Source of the DNA: JAPOXR01 sp965221815
Lineage (GTDB): Bacteria > Pseudomonadota > Alphaproteobacteria > Rhodobacterales > Rhodobacteraceae
Direction: 5' to 3'
Length of the DNA stretch: 64,000 nt
NCBI GenBank assembly: GCA_965221815.1
Contig: OZ244915.1
Span: 2,108,001 to 2,172,000 of the forward strand
Part shown: in pieces, positions 1 through 9,527 of the stretch
Position numbering within the stretch: the stretch's first letter is position 1
Layout of the letters: every line of letters starts with the position of its first letter
Made by a program: the position numbers and the translations under genes
Notes under the pieces: generated by a model
The model's database searches: none
Told to the model about the DNA's origin: nothing
What the model saw: the letters and a program-made list of their open reading frames with translations, nothing else

Positions 1-509
1 AAGAGTTGGAACGGGCAAGGGCACGTGGCGCAAAGATCTATGCGGAAGTGACGGGTTACGGTGCCACTTCAGATGGTCATGACATGGTGGCACCATCCGG
101 CGAAGGTGGTGAGCGTTCGATGCGCCTTGCAATCGCACAGGCCAATGGTCACAGGGTGGATTATATCAACGCGCATGGCACGTCGACGCCCGCCGGAGAC
201 GTCGTTGAAGTCAAAGCTGTCAGGCGTGTATTTGATGGCCAGAAAAAGCCTCTTATCAGTTCCACCAAATCCTTGACAGGGCATTCACTGGGGGCAACTG
301 GCGTTCATGAAGCGATCTATACACTCCTGATGATGCAGGGACGTTTTCTTGCGGCTTCAGCGAATGTCACCCGCCTCGACCCGGAAATCGAACCTGATGA
401 AATCATCACCCGGGTCAGAGAAGATGTGGAAATTGACACGGCACTTTCAAACAGTTTCGGGTTTGGGGGAACCAATGCCACACTCGCTCTCAGCCATTAT
501 GATGCGTGA
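1..509 (+). CDS. fabB: 3-oxoacyl-ACP synthase I, C-terminal part (FabB)
   Basis: This is the C-terminal part of a condensing enzyme that elongates acyl-ACP with malonyl-ACP in type II fatty acid synthesis in the cytosol. The reading frame is open to the left edge, so the start and the active-site Cys lie outside the window. Both catalytic His regions are visible: NAHGTSTPAGD (His codon 174-176) and TKSLTGHSLGATG (His codon 282-284), followed by the glycine-rich NSFGFGGTNA near the end. The HSLGATGVHE form of the second motif is typical of KAS I (FabB) rather than FabF. It ends 3 bases before fabI, the usual alphaproteobacterial fabA-fabB-fabI arrangement; fabA would be just upstream, unseen. 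Confidence 0.9.
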   Translation, partial: ELERARARGAKIYAEVTGYGATSDGHDMVAPSGEGGERSMRLAIAQANGHRVDYINAHGTSTPAGDVVEVKAVRRVFDGQKKPLISSTKSLTGHSLGATGVHEAIYTLLMMQGRFLAASANVTRLDPEIEPDEIITRVREDVEIDTALSNSFGFGGTNATLALSHYDA

Positions 510-512
510 TCA

Positions 513-1301
513 TTGCCTGATCTTCTGAACAATCGCCGCGGCTTGATCATCGGCATCGCCAACAACCGCTCAATTGCGTGTGGGATAGCACGGGCCATGC
601 ATGCCGAAGGTGCATCACTCGCTCTCACTTATCAGAATGACAGCATCAAAAAGCGGGTCGCACCTCTGGCTGAGGAATTCAGTGCAGAGATTTTCGAACG
701 TGCCGATACCGAAGATGCAGAATCCCTCGACCATTTGTTTTCCCGCATCGAGGATGTCTGGGGAAAGCTCGATTTTCTGGTTCATGCGATTGCTTTCTCT
801 GACCGCAATGAACTCACAGGTCGTTTTGTCAATACCAGCCGCGAAAATTTCAAGATCTCGCTCGCGATTTCCTGTTACTCGCTGATTGATCTGGCGCGGC
901 GGGCATATCCATTGATGCGTGACGGAGGAACGATACTGACCGTGACCTTTCAGGGATCGAATCGGGTCGCGCCGTATTACAATATCATGGGCGTCGCCAA
1001 GGCGGCCCTTGAATCCTCAGTGAAATATCTCGCCAATGATTTGGGGAAGGACGGCATTCGGGTGAATGCAATCAGCCCCGGTCCAATGAAGACACTCGCA
1101 GGCGCCGCCATCGGCGGTGCCCGCAAGACCTTCCGCCATACAGAAACCAATGCTCCACTCGGCGCCAATGCGACGCTTGAAGCCATTGGTGGAGCAGCTG
1201 TGTTCTTGGCATCAGATTATGGGGTCTGCACCACTGGTGATATCATCACCGTTGACGGCGGTTTCCACATACTCGGTATGCCGCAGCCAGAAAATCTTTA
1301 G
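513..1301 (+). CDS. fabI: Enoyl-[acyl-carrier-protein] reductase (FabI)
   Basis: This enzyme reduces trans-2-enoyl-ACP with NAD(P)H, the last step of each fatty acid elongation cycle. The 262-residue protein has the SDR-like fold of FabI: a modified nucleotide-binding start (GLIIGIANNRSIACGIA) and the catalytic Tyr156-x6-Lys163 (YNIMGVAK), followed by RVNAISPGPMKTLA. The length is normal for the family. The start is a TTG only 3 bases after the fabB stop with no strong Shine-Dalgarno sequence, so translational coupling to fabB is likely. It is the target class for triclosan-type inhibitors; the FabI signature fits better than FabL or FabV. Confidence 0.92.
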   Translation: MPDLLNNRRGLIIGIANNRSIACGIARAMHAEGASLALTYQNDSIKKRVAPLAEEFSAEIFERADTEDAESLDHLFSRIEDVWGKLDFLVHAIAFSDRNELTGRFVNTSRENFKISLAISCYSLIDLARRAYPLMRDGGTILTVTFQGSNRVAPYYNIMGVAKAALESSVKYLANDLGKDGIRVNAISPGPMKTLAGAAIGGARKTFRHTETNAPLGANATLEAIGGAAVFLASDYGVCTTGDIITVDGGFHILGMPQPENL

Positions 1302-1360
1302 ATACTTTCTGAAGAGTTGTGAGCTATCACCGACGGCATTCCTCTTGAACATGGTCATGC

Positions 1361-2185
1361 ATGGATAGCTTCCGGGCATCAGACGGAACGATTCTCGCCT
1401 ATCGCGATTTGGGGTGCGGCATTCCAGTGCTATGTCTGGCTGGACTGACACGAAATTCCAGCGATTTTGTTGGGCTCGAAAATTCTTTCCGTGACACCCG
1501 CCTGATCATGATGGACTACCGCGGGCGGGGCGAGTCGGATTGGGACATCAACTCGTTGGCCTACACCCCCGAGAAGGAAGCTGATGATGCGTTTGAATTG
1601 CTTGACCATCTCGATATTGATCAGGTGCATATCATCGGAACCTCGCGCGGTGGGCTGGTGGCCATGAAGATGGCCACAATTGCACGTGGACGTATCAAAG
1701 GAATCCTGCTCAATGACATTGGACCTGAAATTGAAACCACCGGTATAGAACGCATTTTTACCCATCTCGGCCGCAATCCCGAATATCAGAATCTGGAAGA
1801 CGCTGCGAAGCAATTGGCTTCCGTTTCTCACGGCTTTCGCGATGTCTCCGTTCGCCAGTGGCAGCGTGAAGCCGAGAATCGGTATCGCTTCTCCGGATGC
1901 CGACTCAATATCCGCTATGATCCGGGATTGAGATGGGCGTGTCTTCATGCAGCAGCTCTGCAGAATCTGGACTTATGGCAGGAATTCAAAGCACTGAACG
2001 GTATAAACCTGGCATTGATTCGTGGCGAAAATTCGGATCTCCTGTCGTCAGAAACGGCTGCGAATATGCAACTGGCCTGCCCGGACCTTGCCGTCACAAC
2101 TGCGCGCAATCGTGGTCACTGCCCGTTTCTTGATGAACCCGAATCACAACAGGCGATCGCGCGTTTCCTTGTCGCCAGGTCTTGA
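1361..2185 (+). CDS. Alpha/beta-fold hydrolase
   Basis: A 274-residue alpha/beta hydrolase. The nucleophile elbow GTSRGG places the catalytic Ser at residue 95. A His in RGHCPFLDEP (about residue 253) is the likely charge-relay base. The oxyanion-side region LAGLTRNSSDF and the DYRGRGESDWD segment are typical of esterase or lactonase-like members. No signal peptide is seen, so it should be cytosolic. It lies about 60 bases after fabI on the same strand and may be co-transcribed, but the substrate cannot be deduced. Confidence 0.8.
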   Translation: MDSFRASDGTILAYRDLGCGIPVLCLAGLTRNSSDFVGLENSFRDTRLIMMDYRGRGESDWDINSLAYTPEKEADDAFELLDHLDIDQVHIIGTSRGGLVAMKMATIARGRIKGILLNDIGPEIETTGIERIFTHLGRNPEYQNLEDAAKQLASVSHGFRDVSVRQWQREAENRYRFSGCRLNIRYDPGLRWACLHAAALQNLDLWQEFKALNGINLALIRGENSDLLSSETAANMQLACPDLAVTTARNRGHCPFLDEPESQQAIARFLVARS

Positions 2186-2385
2186 TCATGGCACCATGAC
2201 CATGATGAAAATTCACCTTAGCTCCAATCTCAAACTGTCCTGTGAACCAGAACCACCTCAGAGGTTCATGGAGACCGAAACCAGACTGGCATTCCGAACA
2301 AAATCCGATCCCCGGATGACACCGCTGGAACACGGTGTTTAATTTGGCCGAGATCGACCGGAAGCCCATGACGGAGTTCCGATGA

Positions 2386-3837
2386 ATGGTCAATCACAGC
2401 GAACAAAAACATTTCGGGGTCGTTTACACACCGAGGCCGGTCGTCGAGTTGATGCTAGACAAGATTGAGTCCTGGGATGGTGTTTCGGTCTGCGATCCGT
2501 CATGCGGCGATGGGCAGTTCCTGGTCGCTGCGGCCGAGCGTCTGTGTCAAAAGATTCACGCGAGTGTGGACCCACACCCGTATGAGTCGACATTGCAGCG
2601 TCTCACGGGCCTGGACATTGACGAGCAAGCACTCAACACATGCCGCCGCCGGTTAAACCAGGTTGTCGAAAAGGCTGGTTGTCAACCCGTCAATTGGAAT
2701 CTCATCAGAGTTGACGCCCTCGACCGAAACAAATGGACAGGCTTCGGTCCCTTCGATGTCGTCATTGGCAATCCCCCGTATGTTCGCATTCAACATCTGG
2801 AAACCCGTCGGCGACAACGTATTCTCGAAGGAAACTGGAGCTGTATGAAAGGATGCGCGGATCTGTATATGTTGTTCTTCGAGATGGGTCTGCAACTGGT
2901 CAGATCGCACGGATCACTCATCTACATCACCCCCAGTTCATGGATGAACAATAGCGCTGGAAAGCCGTTGAGGAATCTGATTCTTGACCATCACGGGCTG
3001 GTTTCGATATCGGATTTCGGGAGTCACCAGATATTCTCTCATGTCACAACATACACCGCGATTACACATATCAAGGTCAAGGCCCCGGCAATCAACAGGG
3101 CCAAGGGCTGGACCTGCACCGGATTCACAAATGGACGCCCCGATTTACGCCGGGCGACCATCTTCAAAAATCAAAATGGGTTGCGAGTCATGTCTCATCA
3201 AGATGCTGTTTTTTTACGGCGCCTGGCAACCCGCCCCAAGAGACTCCGCGATCTTGCCGACATTCATGTCGGCATTCAGACTCTTGCCGATGATGTCTTT
3301 GTTCTGGGTGAAGGAAACCTGGACATTGAACCTGGAATCACCAGACGGATTGTGAAGGCGAGCGTAATGAAAGATGGCAAAGACAGAGCCAGACGACGCG
3401 TGATTTACCCTTACATTGATGGACAACTCATCCCTGAAAGCGATCTGGCAGAACAATACCCGAAGGCATACGCTTATCTCATGCGACACAAACAACAATT
3501 GCTGCAAAGGGATAAGGGAAGCATTGATCCGGCGAAATGGTATGGATTTGGACGGGACGTCTCCATCCTGTCCGGCTTTGGAGAGAAGATACTGACATCA
3601 GGTATGAATGCCGCACCCAACTTCCAAAAGTGTTCTGACCCTAAATCCCTGTTCTACAGTGGCTATTGCGTCAAACCCAGACCCGGCGTGCCCATTGACG
3701 TGCTACTCGGGGAACTCAACGACGACGACATGGCCCGGTATATTCGTCTGGTATCGCGCCCCTTCAGGAATGGATGGTTTTCCTATGCCAAAACCTATAT
3801 TCAAGATTACCCGCTCGCGGACCTATGCCATGCCTGA
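2386..3837 (+). CDS. N6-adenine DNA methyltransferase, TaqI/Eco57I-like
   Basis: A 483-residue DNA methyltransferase that should transfer a methyl group from S-adenosylmethionine to N6 of adenine in a specific site. Motif X/I region: FGVVYTP then DPSCGDGQFL (residues 37-46). The catalytic NPPY is at residues 129-132 (VVIGNPPYVRI). The C-terminal half (about 270-483) has the position and style of a TaqI-like target-recognition domain. The ATG at 2386 is preceded by a CGGAG ribosome site 9-10 bases upstream. No nuclease domain is fused and no endonuclease gene is adjacent: the next gene-like sequences are transposase remnants. It may be a solitary methylase, or the survivor of a restriction-modification pair whose partner was replaced by insertion sequences. 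Confidence 0.85.
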   Translation: MVNHSEQKHFGVVYTPRPVVELMLDKIESWDGVSVCDPSCGDGQFLVAAAERLCQKIHASVDPHPYESTLQRLTGLDIDEQALNTCRRRLNQVVEKAGCQPVNWNLIRVDALDRNKWTGFGPFDVVIGNPPYVRIQHLETRRRQRILEGNWSCMKGCADLYMLFFEMGLQLVRSHGSLIYITPSSWMNNSAGKPLRNLILDHHGLVSISDFGSHQIFSHVTTYTAITHIKVKAPAINRAKGWTCTGFTNGRPDLRRATIFKNQNGLRVMSHQDAVFLRRLATRPKRLRDLADIHVGIQTLADDVFVLGEGNLDIEPGITRRIVKASVMKDGKDRARRRVIYPYIDGQLIPESDLAEQYPKAYAYLMRHKQQLLQRDKGSIDPAKWYGFGRDVSILSGFGEKILTSGMNAAPNFQKCSDPKSLFYSGYCVKPRPGVPIDVLLGELNDDDMARYIRLVSRPFRNGWFSYAKTYIQDYPLADLCHA

Positions 3838-4507
3838 TGAAAGACAGCCTGCTCAACAATGCTGAACCACCCTCGCCGGTAGCTCACGATGCGTGAACGC
3901 CATGCAGGCCTCAGACCACGCTGTATGGACCATAATCCTCGCTCCCATGCAAAACTCGTTCACTTTCATGGATATGTCATTACGGCGTTGACAGGTTCGC
4001 TTGGGAACAGGTTCGTTATCGAGGGATCAACAATGCCAAGACGAAAGACATCAAAGTTGATGGTATGTATGATCCCAAAAGATTGATGTCAGAGTCTGCC
4101 GAAACGATCGCGTGATGGGAGTCATCAGCATAAAATTCACCATGTCCAACCTGCGCCAAAACGCGAACACTGACTTCTCCCCTTGTTGGGCCGCTCGTTG
4201 CCGTGCGATCGGGTTCGCTGGGATGCCTGTTGCCCTGTACCGGCTCAAACACATGTGAGATTCTGAGCAGCGGTGGCCCCGTCCCGGGGACACGACGTGA
4301 GGGCGAAGCCCGAACGGAGGGGATTCAGGACGGGGCCGCCGAAAATGTCTTGCCAGATCAGCATCCCTGTCTGGAGTCCAGTCATTTTTGGGGTCATTCC
4401 CCAGCGTTATTCATGTTTTTCCCCACTGTTTCCCCACGTCGGGCACATGGAGCCTGATCCGCTTCAGCCACGGCTGGCGGGAGTCCGGGATCGGGTCTGT
4501 GCGGGGG
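3838..4507. other. Intergenic, no gene seen
   Basis: I find no convincing coding sequence here. It contains a GC-rich self-complementary stretch near 4273-4290 (CCCCGTCCCGGGG type), and its right part probably includes the flank of the decayed IS110 element that follows. Confidence 0.5.
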
Positions 4508-5378
4508 TCAGACGGGTGTGCGTTCCTCCCCGTGACGCGGGTCGCGCAGTCGCGCATTGGCGGTGATGGCCACGTTATGATGTTTGCCTTTCCCGACCAA
4601 CCGGTCAGTGAATTCTTTCATCTCGTCATGATAGATCCTGGCGGTGTTGGCCGCCATAGTGAGGACATCACGCGGTCGCTGCCGCCCGCCGGTGATGTGG
4701 CGGACACCGGTCTTTTGACCCCTGTCACGCGCCATTGGGGCGACACCGATCAGGGATGCGGCCTGGCGACCGCTGAGGGTGCCCAGCTCACACATCCAGC
4801 AGATGAGTGCCGCGGTCGTGACCGGCCCGATGCCGGGGATGGCGCGCAGGATCGCGCTGGTTTGGGCCCGATGGTCATCCGTTGTGATCACGTCCTCAAT
4901 GGCCTGATCGAGCGCGTCTATCTCCGCCGCCAGGGTTTCGACAATGCGCACGTGCGCCGCGTCAATCACAGATCCCGCAAGTTCAACCGCGCCCGCATCA
5001 CCAGCAGATCACCCAACTCTTGCCGGATTTTGTCTTGGGGGATGACGGGTCTGAGGTGGGGCACCACCCGGCCCATCTCTCCGCATCCACGCGATCTGTC
5101 TTGGCCAGGCCATTCATCGCCTTGGCGAAGTCCCGCGCCTGACGGGGATTGACCACAATCACCGAAAAACCCTGCGCACAGAGGGTTTGCCACAGCGGCA
5201 CATGCAGCCGTCCTGTTGCTTCCATCCCCATGCAATCGGGGCGCGTTTCACCCCACCCTGCGGTGATGTCGGCAAACCCGGACGTATCATTCGACACGGT
5301 CCGGCTTTCGCCATTCCAATCAATGTCCAACTTATCCTTGCTGACATCAAGACCGGCTGATCGTCAGGTCATCGTCTC
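4508..5378 (-). pseudogene. IS110-family transposase, frameshifted
   Basis: A decayed DEDD transposase of the IS110/IS116/IS902 family, read on the minus strand in three frames. The N-terminal catalytic part (about 5378-5085) reads GLDVSKDKLDIDW and later NPRQARDFAKAMNGLAKTDRVDA, the RuvC-like portion. After a frame change near 5085 the protein continues as RVVPHLRPVIPQDKIRQEL. A second change near 4967 leads to the C-terminal transposase_20 part with ILRAIPGIGPVTTAALI and ASLIGVAPMARDRG. At least two frameshifts make it non-functional. IS110 elements normally lack long terminal inverted repeats, and I could not define its ends. Confidence 0.85.
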
Positions 5379-5767
5379 CCACTCCTCGTCTCATTGATGA
5401 TCCTCGGATCTGACATCCAAGGCGGTGTCGGTCCCACACGCCCGGTGGGACTGTCATCCCGCACCCCCGCAGCTGATCAACCGCGGGGGTTCCGCTTTTG
5501 GAAGCGTGCAAAAGACGCGGGGCTGCGCAAGCCGAAGGCCACAGAATTCCTGCGTGATCCACAGGAATTTTTGCACCCAACCACCACCTCCTCTTTTGTA
5601 TTGATTCCTGATTCGAAGACATATGAGGCGGGGTCCTCCATCGGTTTGTCACGATCCATGTGACAGAGAAGGAGACCCCCGCTGCAAGTTTTTGGCTGGC
5701 CTGGCCATGTGATCAGAAACGCCAGGATGGGTGATGTCTTTGATCACCTGGCGATGCCGCTGTCCGG
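5379..5767. other. Intergenic between two transposase remnants
   Basis: No gene is supported. It includes an imperfect inverted repeat, GCGGGGTCCTCC near 5629 against GGAGACCCCCGC near 5671, which may be the outer end of the IS481-like remnant that follows. Confidence 0.4.
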
Positions 5768-6676
5768 ATGCGCCAGGATCTTGTCCATCGCTGGCGTCAG
5801 GCCATGCGTGATGGCCTGACAACGACAGACGCGGCCCGGGCGGTCAATGGGCCCCGTGCCACCCTGTATCGCTGGGAAAAATCCCCTGATCTGCTGTCGC
5901 GCCGGCCCCACCGGTGCCGCCAAGGACCACCCCGCGCGGCGATCCGGCAGCGGATCACAGAGCGGCGCCAGGACTGTCCCGCCTGGGGTCGCGGCAAGAT
6001 CGCGGCGATTCTGCGCCGGGACGGACATCCGATCTCGACAGCCACGGTCGGGCGTGTGATCGCTGACAGGGTCGCACGCCAGCAGATCGCCCCGGTCAGT
6101 GCTTTCACGCATGATAGCCAAACGAAACGGCGGACCCGGAGACCCGATGCGGGTGCGCATCTCCGGGGCCCTGAAAGCCCAGGCACCCGGCGACGCGGTG
6201 CAGGTCGATACGCTCACCGCCGCCCTCTGCCCCGGCCGGACCGTCCAACATGTCACCGCTCTTGACCGTCATTCACAATGGGGATCCGCCAGGGCCGCCA
6301 CCCACGCCACCGCCAGCCGCGCCGCACGCCCATCCGACACACGGGGCGCCCATGCGCCTTTTCCCATCACCGCCATCCCGGTCGACGGCGGCTCCGCGTT
6401 CAGGGCCGCAATGAGGCCGCCTGCCCGGCCACAGGCATCACGCGGGCCGTGCGGCCACCCAAAGGGGCGAAAATGAACGGGGCTGCCTGTAGGATGCAAG
6501 CCACAGGGAGACACGCATTCGACACTGTGCAGGACACCGCCACCCAGATCACCGAACGCAACCCCCGGATCGACACACATCCCGACCTGGACAACGGATG
6601 GAGACCCCATGACGCACGTGATGATCAGACGCCAAACGAATATCGCGAATCCCTGCGAATCGCTGCAAACCCATGA
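5768..6676 (+). pseudogene. IS481-like transposase, frameshifted
   Basis: Remnant of a DDE integrase-type transposase. The first segment (from 5768) has a helix-turn-helix start and CPAWGRGKIAAILRRDGHPIS with TVGRVI, typical of IS481/IS3-type proteins. From about 6150 another frame carries the integrase core, GDAVQVDTLTAAL with a putative first Asp and FPITAIPVDGGSAF with the second. From about 6475 a third frame carries the C-terminal NGA...RH.FDTV and RPHDARDDQTPNEY segment, including the region of the final Glu. Parts of the core between the second and third segments look shortened. At least two frameshifts are needed, so it is inactive. Confidence 0.8.
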
Positions 6677-7194
6677 GGAACCCGCGTCTCATATGTCGTG
6701 AGCAGGTACACAATATTGACTCTCGAATGTGAATATGGCATTGACATTGACAAGACATAGAATCTGCAGCAACGCCTCCTGATTGCTGAATCAGGCGGTT
6801 TGGAATAGATAGCCTTTTATCATCGGTATCTCTCTTGTATCGCTGTCATACGATTTGATTAAGGTATGGTTGTGGACAATTCTCAAATTCCCCCGAAATC
6901 AGACAATTCCGTATTTACCACCGGCTCTTCCGGTCATGTCGCGGCAAAATCTGGTCCAGCGACGGCTGCAGGACGGGCAGCGGGTGCGCGTTTTTGTACG
7001 GCGGCAAAACAAGACAGGAGCGCGGCTATCAACCGATATCCATTCGTCGCGCAGCGGGTAATGCCTATGCTTTTCATCACGCGCGTGGAGTGGTCACCAA
7101 TCCAAACGCAAAGCCACCACGCAAAACGGATCATGATGAGGGCATGTCAGACAAGCGTAACGTCTGATAAATGACTTGATCGGAGACTGATAAA
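6677..7194. other. Intergenic upstream of the Rieske gene
   Basis: No convincing gene. The stretch is more AT-rich near 6700-6880 than the flanking DNA and probably carries the promoter of the Rieske/sterol-reductase pair; I cannot define promoter boxes with confidence. Confidence 0.4.
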
Positions 7195-8313
7195 TTGAAC
7201 AAGATGACGACCAACGGACCGCCGCACTTTGAAGAAGCAGCCAACCTCCGCCAGAAGGCTCGAGCCGCCGGCATGGATCCAAATTACTGGTACCCGGCGG
7301 AAGAAGTGCGCAATGTCAAACCCGGAACAGTGACAGAAATCGTGTTTTGGAAACGCTCTATTGCCCTGTTTCGTGGAGAAGATGGTGAATTTGAGGCCAT
7401 GGAAAACCGCTGTGCACACCGTCAACTCAAACTCTCGCTCGGGCATGTGGTCGGTTGTCGGCTGGTTTGCGAATATCATGGCTGGGAATATGGCGGAAAG
7501 GATCGTCCTCCCGGTGTACCCTTTGATCAGGGGCGAAGCTTTCCAGCGTTGGCACTCAGAACCTATCCTGTCAAAGTTCGTTACGGGCTCATCTGGATTT
7601 TTCCCGGCGACAAGGAAATGGCTGAGGTACGCAAGATTCCGGATATTCCCGAGCTTGAAGGCTCCAATCGCTGGACATGTATACCCCTGCGTTTCCAATG
7701 GTCAGCGCATCATTCCATGGTGATCGACAATGTCAGCGATTTTACCCACGCCCATCTTCACCGTCGTTTCAAACCATTCGAAGATGCCACCCTGACCGAA
7801 TATGAGACAGTCGGTGATAATGTGCATCTCGCGTATGACACGCGGGTTGGACGCGGTCGAGTCTCCGGTTTGTTTGTCGACCACAAAAAGCTGAATACCA
7901 ATCATATGAAGCTCTGCTATGAATACCCATATCAGTGGTCGAATACTGACAATGCGATCAAACATTATCTGTTCGTTTTACCGATGAATGAGCGAACCTC
8001 ACGGGTGTTTTTCCTGTTCTATTTCAAGGCCCTGAAGATTCCATTTCTGCCGATTCGGATACCGCGTATCGCCATGAATACCCTGATGCGTATTTCGAAC
8101 CGTCTTTTGATCGTCCCGCTTCTCTCCGAGGACAGGTTTGCACTGGAAGCGGAGCAGGAGGGTTATGAAAATCACTGGGACTCTTTTCCTGTTGAAACCA
8201 ATCCAGTTGTCAAAGCGTTTCAAGAGGTGACCGTGCGCAAGTGGAACGAATATCTGAGCCGGTCGGCGGAGGCCGCCGCTGCCCAAACCGCCAAGCGTGC
8301 CCAATCCCACTGA
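7195..8313 (+). CDS. Rieske non-heme iron oxygenase, alpha subunit type
   Basis: A 372-residue oxygenase with both expected metal sites. The Rieske [2Fe-2S] ligands are Cys73-x-His75 and Cys92-x2-His95 (CAHRQ and CEYHGW). The mononuclear iron site is in DNVSDFTHAHLH, with Asp182, His185 and His189 as probable ligands. Such enzymes hydroxylate, demethylate or desaturate their substrates using electrons from a separate reductase, which is not encoded nearby. The chosen TTG start at 7195 has GGAG 9 bases upstream; an ATG at 7204 is possible but badly spaced. The gene overlaps by 17 bases a sterol-reductase-like gene, which suggests a steroid or isoprenoid substrate (compare cholesterol 7-desaturases and the bacterial C-4 demethylase oxygenase). 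The substrate is inference. Confidence 0.85.
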   Translation: MNKMTTNGPPHFEEAANLRQKARAAGMDPNYWYPAEEVRNVKPGTVTEIVFWKRSIALFRGEDGEFEAMENRCAHRQLKLSLGHVVGCRLVCEYHGWEYGGKDRPPGVPFDQGRSFPALALRTYPVKVRYGLIWIFPGDKEMAEVRKIPDIPELEGSNRWTCIPLRFQWSAHHSMVIDNVSDFTHAHLHRRFKPFEDATLTEYETVGDNVHLAYDTRVGRGRVSGLFVDHKKLNTNHMKLCYEYPYQWSNTDNAIKHYLFVLPMNERTSRVFFLFYFKALKIPFLPIRIPRIAMNTLMRISNRLLIVPLLSEDRFALEAEQEGYENHWDSFPVETNPVVKAFQEVTVRKWNEYLSRSAEAAAAQTAKRAQSH

Positions 8314-9391
8314 GCCGCTGCCAGTCATGTCAGGAGACATGCTGCTGTCCGCGGCAATCGGGGGTCTGGCCTTTACGATCCTGCTGTTTGTCGCCTCCGT
8401 TCTGCTGCCCGGGAAACGCGTCACCGGGCCGGATGCTGACGGCGGCGAAAGGGTCTATTGTCTGAACGGTTTCGTCATATTCCTGCTCACTATTTTTGTC
8501 GCGGGGCTGGCCTACATCTTCGGTTGGTTTTCTCTTTCCTGGGTGCATGCACATTTTTTTGGTCTTTTCGCCATTGCAAATCTGTTCGCATTCTCATTTC
8601 CTGTATGGCTTTACTTTCAAGGACAGCGCCGACGACGCGACCCACACGGCTTTTTGCATGGCTATTTTTATGGCGTGGATGCGTCCCCCGTCTGGTGGGG
8701 TGTTGACCTCAAGTTTTTCAGCTACCGACCTTCGCTCATAGGATTGGCCCTACTCAATTTGTCATTTGCGGTGGCTCAATACGAGACGTACGGCGAAATC
8801 AGCCTCGCCATGGCTCTCTATCAGGTCTTCACATTTATTTATGTACTCAACTACTTCCAGTTCGAGGATGGAATGATCCATACATGGGACATCATCAGTG
8901 AACGATTCGGGTGGATGCTCATCTGGGGCGACTATGTATTGGTTCCATTCTTCTACTGTCTGCCCGCATGGTTTCTGGTCGATGCTCAGGTCACTTTGTC
9001 CCCCGCTGCTGCTGCTGCGATTACAGCCCTCTTCGCCTTCGGGTTCTGGTTGTTCCGTACCGCCAATCAGCAGAAACATGACTTCAAACACAAACCAAAG
9101 GCTTCAATCTGGGGACGTCCCGTCGAAACACTTGACGGAAAATTGTTGGTCTCTGGACTTTGGGGCATCGGACGCCATCTCAATTATACAGGGGAAATCT
9201 GTGTCTATTTCGCATTTGCGTTGACAACGGCATTTTCCTCCTGGATACCGTTTCTGCTGCCAGTCTGGCTCACCATTCTGCTGTTGCATCGCTCCGTTCG
9301 CGACGAACGCCGTTGCCGCGAAAAATATGGTGAATTATGGGACCGCTACAGCCAGAGGGCGCGTTTTTCCATGATCCCTTTCATCCACTAG
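8297..9391 (+). CDS. C14/C24-sterol reductase family membrane protein (ERG24/ERG4-like)
   Basis: A polytopic membrane protein of 364 residues that resembles the ERG4/ERG24 sterol reductase family, which reduces ring or side-chain double bonds of sterols with NADPH. Family-like stretches are FEDGMIHTWDIISERFGWML with a following WGDYV (middle), then LLVSGLWGIGRHLNYTGE (to about residue 300), and a C-terminal RDERRCREKYGELWDRY. About eight to ten hydrophobic segments can be seen. The coding frame opens with a GTG at 8297 inside the Rieske gene; an ATG at 8327 may be the real start. Translational coupling to the oxygenase is likely. An alternative is the related DUF1295/isoprenylcysteine methyltransferase-like group, but the DGMIHTWDI and GRHLNYTGE motifs favour a sterol reductase. 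Confidence 0.75.
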   Translation: MPNPTEPLPVMSGDMLLSAAIGGLAFTILLFVASVLLPGKRVTGPDADGGERVYCLNGFVIFLLTIFVAGLAYIFGWFSLSWVHAHFFGLFAIANLFAFSFPVWLYFQGQRRRRDPHGFLHGYFYGVDASPVWWGVDLKFFSYRPSLIGLALLNLSFAVAQYETYGEISLAMALYQVFTFIYVLNYFQFEDGMIHTWDIISERFGWMLIWGDYVLVPFFYCLPAWFLVDAQVTLSPAAAAAITALFAFGFWLFRTANQQKHDFKHKPKASIWGRPVETLDGKLLVSGLWGIGRHLNYTGEICVYFAFALTTAFSSWIPFLLPVWLTILLLHRSVRDERRCREKYGELWDRYSQRARFSMIPFIH

Positions 9392-9527
9392 GCCATGTCC
9401 CCAAGTGATCGCTTGGCCAGATCGCGCAACAGGTCGTGGCTGACGGCGCGTTTCACCGCAAACAGAAAGTTGTGTGCGGGTCTTGTCAGTGCAGAAGACA
9501 ACACACCGTTGATGCCGGTGATTTGGC

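Noticed and set aside
4388..5152. 254-codon plus-strand frame over the IS110 remnant
   Set aside because: Antisense to recognisable IS110 transposase segments on the minus strand.
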